A stretch of 5,764 bases of DNA from an uncultured Pseudomonadota bacterium (GTDB lineage Bacteria > Desulfobacterota_B > Binatia > UBA9968). Numbering within the stretch: the first letter of the stretch is position 1; the number at the start of each line of letters is the position of its first letter. A program made the position numbers and the translations under genes. The notes under the pieces are model-generated. The model did no database searches, was not told the origin of the DNA, and saw only the letters and a program-made list of their open reading frames with translations. This document shows, one piece after another, positions 1 through 5,764 of the stretch. Location: NCBI GenBank assembly GCA_946478635.1, contig CAMLCX010000340.1, forward strand, positions 1 to 5,764, written 5' to 3'.

Positions 1-843
1 AAGCGGATCAGCTCGATCCGCAACACTCAGCAGATTACCAAGGCCATGAAAATGGTCTCGGCAGCCAAGCTGCGCCGCGCCCAGGAAGCGGCCGTGCAGG
101 CCCGGCCCTACGCGGAGAAAATGACCGAGCTCTTGAAAAACGTCTCGGCCCGGGTATCGAGCGAAGCCCATTCCTTATTGAAGGTCCGTGAGGAGAAAAA
201 AATCCAGTTGGTGCTGTTTACCTCGGACCGCGGTCTGTGCGGCGGCTACAATGCCAACTTGATTCGTTCGGCCGAGGCGTTCCTGCGTAAAAACGCCGGC
301 GACAAAGAAATCGAGCTTACTTTAGTCGGCCGCAAAGGCGCGGATTATTTTCGCCGGCGACGGGCGGCTATCGTTGACCGCTATATCGGCATTCTCGCGA
401 CGCCTGTCGAAGAGTTAGCCGTGGAAATCGCGGAGAAATTGATCTCGCGATTTGTCAATGGCGAAACCGACGCGGTCTATATTCTCTACAGCAGTTTCCG
501 CTCGGCGCTGTCCCAGGTGCCAACGCTGCACAAACTTTTGCCGGTCGCGCTATCGGAGACCGGCGGAGCGGAAGGGCAACAACAAACGGAATATCTCTAC
601 GAGCCCGGAGTGGAGGAATTGTTAGCAAGCCTTTTGCCTCGGGTTACTGACGTGGCGGTGCAGCGGGCGCTCTTGGAAGCGATCGCGAGTGAGCATGGCG
701 CGCGTATGACCGCGATGGATTCCGCGACCACCAATGCTTCGAAGATGATGGGCTCGTTGACCTTGCAGATGAACCGGGCCCGTCAAGCCTCGATCACCCG
801 CGAGCTCATGGAAATCGTCGGTACGGCGGAAGCGTTGAAGTAA
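1..843 (+). CDS. atpG: F1Fo-ATP synthase gamma subunit, 5'-truncated by the window edge
   Basis: This is the central rotor shaft of the F1 head, which couples proton flow through Fo to ATP synthesis at the beta subunits on the cytoplasmic face of the inner membrane. Frame 1 is open from base 1, and its first residues (KRISSIRNTQQITKAMKMVS) are the conserved gamma N-terminus. The true start therefore lies before the window, probably within about ten codons, and the ATG at 46 is internal. 280 residues are visible, against a usual total of roughly 285-295. The family motif SDRGLCGGYNANL lies near residues 75-87. The C-terminal signature (EHGARMTAMDSATTNASKMM followed by a long helix) is complete and ends at TAA 841-843. 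There is no sign of the cyanobacterial/chloroplast regulatory insertion. atpD follows after 92 bases, the normal operon order. The identification is secure; only the 5' end is missing. Confidence 0.97.
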   Translation, partial: KRISSIRNTQQITKAMKMVSAAKLRRAQEAAVQARPYAEKMTELLKNVSARVSSEAHSLLKVREEKKIQLVLFTSDRGLCGGYNANLIRSAEAFLRKNAGDKEIELTLVGRKGADYFRRRRAAIVDRYIGILATPVEELAVEIAEKLISRFVNGETDAVYILYSSFRSALSQVPTLHKLLPVALSETGGAEGQQQTEYLYEPGVEELLASLLPRVTDVAVQRALLEAIASEHGARMTAMDSATTNASKMMGSLTLQMNRARQASITRELMEIVGTAEALK

Positions 844-853
844 GCAATAGCGA

Positions 854-901
854 CCCCCTCCTTCATCCTCCCCCGCACGCGGGGGAGGATGAAGGAGGGG
901 G
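854..901. repeat. Perfect long inverted repeat (hairpin) between atpG and atpD
   Basis: The left arm at 854-875 is exactly complementary to the right arm at 880-901: 22 base pairs around a 4-base loop (CACG). The arms are strongly strand-biased: CCCCCTCC, then TTCATCC, then a C run on the left, and the matching G-rich arm on the right. The transcript would form a very stable hairpin. No T tract follows (next bases GCGGTGCG) and the hairpin sits inside an operon, so it is not a standard intrinsic terminator. It looks like a REP-type dispersed palindrome that has landed in a permissive gap. It could also stabilise the upstream mRNA or tune the ratio of gamma to beta. Copy number elsewhere in the genome cannot be seen here. 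Confidence 0.9.
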
Positions 902-920
902 CGGTGCGAATATGACAGTT

Positions 921-925
921 GGAGG
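921..925 (+). promoter_or_regulatory. Ribosome binding site of atpD
   Basis: GGAGG lies 10 bases before the ATG at 936. A second in-frame ATG at 942 would be 16 bases away, so this site favours the first ATG. Confidence 0.75.
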
Positions 926-932
926 TTTTTAA

Positions 933-2345
<1,413 letters not shown>

Positions 2346-2378
2346 GCAGGCATCAGGTACGGACGACTGGCGGCCAAA

Positions 2379-2406
2379 GTAGGGGCGCAGCATGCTGCGC
2401 CCCTAC
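2379..2406. repeat. Perfect 28-bp palindrome between atpD and atpC
   Basis: The left half GTAGGGGCGCAGCA (2379-2392) is the exact reverse complement of the right half (2393-2406), with GCATGC spanning the centre. The sequence after it (CGATTTGCCG) has no T tract at the base, so it is not a convincing terminator, and it lies inside the atp operon. GTAGGGGCG...CGCCCCTAC palindromes resemble dispersed intergenic elements I recall from several environmental bacterial genomes, so a REP-like repeat is the best reading. In RNA it would fold into a hairpin ending 25 bases before the atpC start. Confidence 0.9.
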
Positions 2407-2431
2407 CGATTTGCCGATTCTTTAAAACGAC

Positions 2432-2848
2432 ATGGCGGACAAAATCAGACTTAGAGTGGTGACACCGACGAGGCTGGTTCTCGACGAGGAAGTGGATGAG
2501 GTGACCGCGCCGGGCGAATTGGGCGAGTTTGGCGTGCTGCCCAATCATATCGCCTTTCTTTCCACGCTCGTTCCCGGTGTGTTGACCTACAAGCAGGGAG
2601 CAAAGACTCAGTCTCTGGCGGTCAGCGGGGGTTATGCCGAGGTTTTGGACAATGTGATGACGGTGCTTGCAACCGCGGCCGAGTTTTCCGACGAAATCGA
2701 CGTGGCGAGAGCACAGCGGACCAAGGAGCAGTCGGAAAAAATTCTCGCCGAACTCAACTACGAGGACAAGGAATTTAAGGTGGCCGAGGCGGCGTTACAC
2801 AGAGCGCTCGTGCGCCTCCAGGTTGCCAGTAAAGAAGCAAGACGGTAA
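2432..2848 (+). CDS. atpC: F1Fo-ATP synthase epsilon subunit
   Basis: This is the small rotor subunit that joins the gamma foot to the c-ring and can inhibit ATP hydrolysis. It has 138 residues, a normal length. The N-terminal beta-sandwich (about residues 3-85) contains the hallmark PGELGEFGVLPNH at 27-39 and the SGGYAEV strand at 65-71. A charged C-terminal helical hairpin (about 88-138) follows, so the two-domain, potentially inhibitory form is complete. ATG 2432 is chosen because the protein then begins at the expected distance from the first strand (IRLRVVTPTRLVLDEEVDEV). No Shine-Dalgarno sequence precedes it (TTCTTTAAAACGAC), unlike the neighbouring genes. The stop is TAA 2846-2848. 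No terminator follows, and the next gene starts 35 bases on. Confidence 0.97.
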   Translation: MADKIRLRVVTPTRLVLDEEVDEVTAPGELGEFGVLPNHIAFLSTLVPGVLTYKQGAKTQSLAVSGGYAEVLDNVMTVLATAAEFSDEIDVARAQRTKEQSEKILAELNYEDKEFKVAEAALHRALVRLQVASKEARR

Positions 2849-2870
2849 GAGATAGATATATAGCCTAGTC

Positions 2871-2876
2871 AGGAGG
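2871..2876 (+). promoter_or_regulatory. Strong ribosome binding site of the double-cupin gene
   Basis: AGGAGG lies 7 bases before the ATG at 2884, an almost ideal Shine-Dalgarno site. It fixes the start and suggests efficient translation, in contrast to atpC. Confidence 0.88.
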
Positions 2877-2883
2877 ACGATTT

Positions 2884-4017
2884 ATGGCTGACGTAGCGAA
2901 ACAAGAACCCGTGATCACGATGTGGAGCAAGGAATTCACCTATGACCGCTGGATGAAATCAAAGGGAATTCCGATTCACCGGGGCTATTTCATCGCAGAT
3001 TTGCGCACGATTGACTTGGAATGGTGGGAAGAGCGCGGCTGCAAAGCGGCATTTATCCAGCTCCTTGGCCAGGAAGGCGTGAGCGCTTCGCGGGTTACGG
3101 AGATTCCTCCCGGCAAGTCCTTGCCGCCGGTGAAATTCGCCCTGGACGAGATCGTCTATGTTTTGTCGGGTCGCGGTCTTACGACCGTATGGGCGAGTGA
3201 GGGTAAACCGAAAAAGAATTTCGAGTGGCAAGAGCACTCGATGTTTTTAGTGCCGCGCAACCACTGGCATGTCTTCAGCAACATGCAGGGCGATAAGCCG
3301 CTCCGGCTTTTCCATTACAGCTACATGCCGATGGCCATGTCGGCGTTGCCGGAACCGGACATGTATTTCAATAACCCCTACGAATCGAAAATCACCGTGG
3401 CGGATGGCGACTTTTATTCCGAAGCCAAGATGGTGCAAGCCAAGGACGCCGACGAAGGCTTGGGCATGCGCGCTTTTTGGTACGGCAACTTTTTCCCCGA
3501 CATGCGCGCCTGGAACAAGCTCGACGCCAACGAGCGGCGCGGCGCGGGCGGCAAGAGCGTGTTCATGCAGTTTCCCAATTCCGAACTGACCGCCCATATG
3601 TCGGTGTTCGCGCCGAAGACTTATAAGAAAGCGCATCGCCACGGCCCCGGCCGCGCGATTATTATCCCGGCGGGCGAAGGCTATTCGATCATGTGGGAAG
3701 AGGGCAAAGAGAAAATCGTCTGCCCGTGGCACGAGTGCAGCATGATCACGCCGCCGGACAAATGGTTTCACCAGCACTTTAACGCCGGCGGCGATATGGC
3801 GCGCTACCTGGCGCTCCATCCGCCGATGCAGTTCCATGGCCACGCGGAAAAAGTCGAAGACCGCGCCAAAGACCAGATCGAGTATCCCAGAGAAGATCCT
3901 TTTATCCGGCGGAAGTTCGAAGAGGAACTGGCCAAGCGCGGCATCAAGAGCATCATGCCCGATGAATGTTACACCAATCCGGACTACGAGTGGTCCAAGG
4001 CGATGGGCAAACAATAG
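2884..4017 (+). CDS. Double-cupin (bicupin) protein of unknown function
   Basis: This is a 377-residue cytoplasmic protein with no signal peptide or membrane segment. Cupin 1 spans about residues 65-150. Its first motif (PPGKSLPPVKFALDEIVYVLSGRG) has E89 but no HxH pair. Its second motif, P124-x-N-xx-H129-xxx-N133, is intact. Cupin 2 spans about 235-315. It has HxH (H251, H253) and P291-x-K-xx-H296-xxx-N300, but arginine (R257) stands where the usual glutamate would be. The second domain therefore offers a three-histidine site, as known in gentisate 1,2-dioxygenase-type bicupins and thiol dioxygenases; a dioxygenase role is only inference. The C-terminal tail (320-377) is charged and helical. 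The gene follows atpC by 35 bases without a terminator, and a hairpin with a T tract comes after its stop. The EutA-like gene follows on the same strand, suggesting a functional link. I recall database entries for cupins of this type named 'ethanolamine ammonia lyase-activating protein', but cannot verify this. The fold is secure; the substrate is unknown. Confidence 0.85.
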   Translation: MADVAKQEPVITMWSKEFTYDRWMKSKGIPIHRGYFIADLRTIDLEWWEERGCKAAFIQLLGQEGVSASRVTEIPPGKSLPPVKFALDEIVYVLSGRGLTTVWASEGKPKKNFEWQEHSMFLVPRNHWHVFSNMQGDKPLRLFHYSYMPMAMSALPEPDMYFNNPYESKITVADGDFYSEAKMVQAKDADEGLGMRAFWYGNFFPDMRAWNKLDANERRGAGGKSVFMQFPNSELTAHMSVFAPKTYKKAHRHGPGRAIIIPAGEGYSIMWEEGKEKIVCPWHECSMITPPDKWFHQHFNAGGDMARYLALHPPMQFHGHAEKVEDRAKDQIEYPREDPFIRRKFEEELAKRGIKSIMPDECYTNPDYEWSKAMGKQ

Positions 4018-4055
4018 ACTCTCAACGACCCCAAATTTACCAGAAGTTGGTTGCA

Positions 4056-4089
4056 GAATCCCCGCTCCAGCGAGCGGGGATTCCTTTTT
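4056..4089 (+). terminator. Intrinsic terminator-like hairpin, possible attenuator before the EutA-like gene
   Basis: GAATCCCCGCTC (4056-4067) pairs perfectly with 4072-4083 to give a 12-bp GC-rich stem with a 4-base CAGC loop. A C and then five T residues (4085-4089) follow. It lies 38 bases after the cupin stop and would end that transcript. The T tract ends only 2 bases before the AAAGGA ribosome binding site of the next gene. No promoter fits between them, so any transcript of the next gene with a normal leader has to run through this hairpin. It is therefore either leaky or conditional. Confidence 0.8.
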
Positions 4090-4091
4090 CT

Positions 4092-4097
4092 AAAGGA
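4092..4097 (+). promoter_or_regulatory. Ribosome binding site of the EutA-like gene
   Basis: AAAGGA lies 8 bases before ATG 4106. A second in-frame ATG at 4127 has GAGG 7 bases upstream (4116-4119), so the start is not fully settled. The upstream one is preferred for its better-matched site. Confidence 0.6.
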
Positions 4098-4105
4098 ACC
4101 AGAAA

Positions 4106-5644
4106 ATGGCGGACCGAGGCAAGACCATGCACGATGATATTTACGATCACGACCATCCCGCTAACTTTGTCATCCAGGAAGATGAGATCGTCACCGATAT
4201 CGAAGGGCTGGAGATGTTCTCGCTCAAAAGCGTGGGCATCGACATCGGCTCTTCGACGTCGCACCTGATTTTTTCGTTGATCACCTTGCGCCGCGAAGGC
4301 GCGTCGCTTTCTGGGAAGTTTAGAGTCACGAACCGCGAGGTGCTTTATCGCTCGCCGATCATGCTGACGCCCTACACCTCGGCGACCAAGATCGATACCG
4401 ACCAGGTCAACGATTTCATTCACAGAGCCTATAAAGATGCGGGGTTGACGCCGGAGGATGTGGACACGGGCGCGGTGATTATCACCGGTGAGGCGCTGAA
4501 AAAAGAAAATGCCCAGCCCATCGTCGAGAACTTCGCCAAGTATTCCGGCAAGTTTATCTGCGCGGCGGCGGGCCACAATCATGAGGCGTTGCTGGCGGCC
4601 TACGGTTGCGGCGCGGTGGATCTATCCAAGAGCGAGCACAAAACCGTGCTGAATGTCGACATGGGCGGCGGCACCACCAAGTTTTCGCTGGTCGAAGACG
4701 GCGTCGTGACGCAAACGGCGTCGATCAGCGTCGGCGCACGGCTGATCGCCTTCGACGAAAAAGATAAGATCACCCGCATCGAGGATCCGGGCCGGACGAT
4801 GATGCAAGAGCTCGGTTACAAGGTCGAGCTGGGTCAGACGATCAGCGAAAAGATGAAAGAAGACTTCGGCGCCTACATGGCGAAGATTCTCTTTGAAATC
4901 ATCCAAGAGGGTCCCACCTCTCCCATGGCGAGATCGTTGATGGTTACGCCGCCATTCACCAACTACAGAGGTCTGAAACAAGTTCAGCATATCGTTATTT
5001 CCGGCGGGGTTTCCGAACATGTCTACGATCGTGACCCAACAGCCTACGGCGACATCGGTCCGGTGCTCGGCAAGAACATGCGCGAGTATTTGAAAAAACT
5101 GCCAAAGGACGTCCTGCGCGAGCCCATCGAAGGTATCCGCGCAACGGTCATCGGCGCCGGCGAGTATACGATCCAAGCGAGCGGCAATACCAGCTATGTT
5201 TCCAATGAGAAGGCGCTGCCCATTCACGGTCTGAAGGTTATACAGGCGCCGATTCGAGACGGCGAGTCGGTGAGCGAGGCGTTGAAACAGTCCTTGAGAA
5301 AATTTGACTTGCCGCGGTTTACCTCAGGTTTGGCTCTGTCGTTAACCGTGAGCGGCGTGCCGGATTACCAATCGGTCCGGCGCATCGCCGAAGGAGTCGC
5401 CAAGATTCTCGAAGAAGCCGATGATCCGAAGTGCCCGCTCTATCTGACCCTCGATCTCGATATCGCCAAATCACTCGGCGGCATGCTCAAAGACGAGCTC
5501 CACGTCGCTCGTGATATCATCGCCATCGACGGCATCGAAGTCGGCGATTTGGACTACATCGACATCGGCGAGTGCCTGGGGATCACCGAAGTCATCCCGG
5601 TTACCGTCAAATCGTTGATGTTTCCAACGGCGCAGTCGGACTAG
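4106..5644 (+). CDS. EutA-family ASKHA ATPase (ethanolamine ammonia-lyase reactivase-like)
   Basis: EutA proteins use ATP to release damaged cobalamin from ethanolamine ammonia-lyase so that fresh adenosylcobalamin can bind. This 512-residue protein matches that family from end to end. The phosphate-1 loop VGIDIGSSTSHLIFS starts at 43. SPIMLTPYTSATKID is at 83-97 and GAVIITGEALKKENA at 122-136. The phosphate-2 loop LNVDMGGGTTKFSL is at 182-195, the adenosine motif HIVISGGVSEHV at 295-306 and GAGEYTIQASGNT at 350-362. The closing IDGIEVGDLDYIDIG...VIPVTVKSLMFP is at 474-507. It is about 40 residues longer at the N-terminus than E. coli EutA; that extension is rich in His and Asp (MHDDIYDHDH, 8-17). 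An alternative start at 4127 (M8) would keep most of it. No eutB, eutC or other cobalamin enzyme lies in the window, so the client is unknown and no gene symbol is assigned. It follows the cupin gene by 88 bases, across a terminator-like hairpin. Stop TAG 5642-5644. Confidence 0.88.
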   Translation: MADRGKTMHDDIYDHDHPANFVIQEDEIVTDIEGLEMFSLKSVGIDIGSSTSHLIFSLITLRREGASLSGKFRVTNREVLYRSPIMLTPYTSATKIDTDQVNDFIHRAYKDAGLTPEDVDTGAVIITGEALKKENAQPIVENFAKYSGKFICAAAGHNHEALLAAYGCGAVDLSKSEHKTVLNVDMGGGTTKFSLVEDGVVTQTASISVGARLIAFDEKDKITRIEDPGRTMMQELGYKVELGQTISEKMKEDFGAYMAKILFEIIQEGPTSPMARSLMVTPPFTNYRGLKQVQHIVISGGVSEHVYDRDPTAYGDIGPVLGKNMREYLKKLPKDVLREPIEGIRATVIGAGEYTIQASGNTSYVSNEKALPIHGLKVIQAPIRDGESVSEALKQSLRKFDLPRFTSGLALSLTVSGVPDYQSVRRIAEGVAKILEEADDPKCPLYLTLDLDIAKSLGGMLKDELHVARDIIAIDGIEVGDLDYIDIGECLGITEVIPVTVKSLMFPTAQSD

Positions 5645-5764
5645 GTATTGCACCGAAATCAGGATTGCGCAGAACTAGTGTAGTGACTCTTAAATGAAGG
5701 TGCTTATGGTTCGCCAGAACAAAGGCGGAAATGATCGAACAGTGGGGAATACACTCCCGCCAAG
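5645..5764. other. Unassigned DNA after the EutA-like gene; possible start of another gene
   Basis: No terminator hairpin is apparent. Two + strand frames stay open to the window end. One starts at ATG 5694 (MKVLMVRQNKGGNDRTVGN...) without a Shine-Dalgarno sequence. The other starts at ATG 5731 (MIEQWGIHSRQ) behind AAAGGCGG at 5721-5728, which is near-consensus but close to the start. Both are too short to recognise. The stretch around 5675-5700 is more AT-rich than the genes and could be a promoter region or the edge of an insertion element, but nothing here proves either. Confidence 0.3.

Noticed and set aside
46..48. ATG 46 as the start of atpG
   Set aside because: The 15 codons before it encode the conserved gamma N-terminus (KRISSIRNTQQITKA), so the start lies upstream of the window.
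854..901. Intrinsic terminator between atpG and atpD
   Set aside because: No T tract follows the stem, and termination here would uncouple essential subunits of one complex.
912..932. Six-codon mini-frame (MTVGGF) ending 3 bases before atpD, behind an AAGGAGG in the hairpin arm
   Set aside because: The Shine-Dalgarno-like sequence lies in the perfect stem and is 13 bases away. A frame this short arises by chance, and the peptide has no attenuator-like codon run.
3247..4014. Long antisense open frame (255 codons) opposite the cupin gene
   Set aside because: It lies entirely within a clear cupin gene, its translation has low-complexity His/Arg/Val-rich content with no family resemblance, and it mirrors the codon bias of the + strand.
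4622..5227. Antisense open frame within the EutA-like gene
   Set aside because: It is a shadow of the sense frame, with no recognisable domain.
5712..5720. Small inverted pair around GTTCGCCAGAAC near the window end as an insertion-sequence terminus
   Set aside because: The arms are only 4 bases, which is expected by chance, and no matching end or transposase is in view.

Overview
The window holds the 3' end of a bacterial F1Fo-ATP synthase operon and two metabolic genes downstream of it, all on the + strand. In order they are atpG (gamma, lacking only its first few codons), atpD (beta), atpC (epsilon), a 377-residue double-cupin protein, and a 512-residue EutA-type ASKHA ATPase. About 120 bases of unassigned DNA follow. 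No RNA gene, CRISPR array or complete mobile element was seen.

The organism is a bacterium of moderately high GC content. The G-D-C gene order is the ordinary bacterial one, and the gamma subunit shows no sign of the extra regulatory loop found in cyanobacteria and chloroplasts. The downstream pair and the palindromes between genes recall uncultivated soil, sediment or groundwater lineages of deltaproteobacterial, Binatota, Methylomirabilota or Tectomicrobia type. This is an impression from memory and is held with low confidence.

Layout: atpG 1-843; a gap with a perfect 22-bp inverted repeat (854-901); atpD 936-2345; a gap with a perfect 28-bp palindrome (2379-2406); atpC 2432-2848; a 35-base gap with a strong ribosome binding site and no terminator; double cupin 2884-4017; a terminator-like hairpin with a T tract (4056-4089) ending 2 bases before the next Shine-Dalgarno sequence; EutA-like gene 4106-5644; unassigned DNA 5645-5764.

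The three atp genes encode subunits of the rotary F1 catalytic head. The cupin gene may be transcribed by read-through from atpC. The EutA-like protein carries the full set of EutA landmarks, but no ethanolamine ammonia-lyase gene (eutB/eutC), microcompartment gene or other cobalamin enzyme is present in the window. The least explained part is therefore the cupin/EutA-like pair. Its cupin also has an unusual division of metal ligands between its two domains. No clearly new system can be proven from this window alone.
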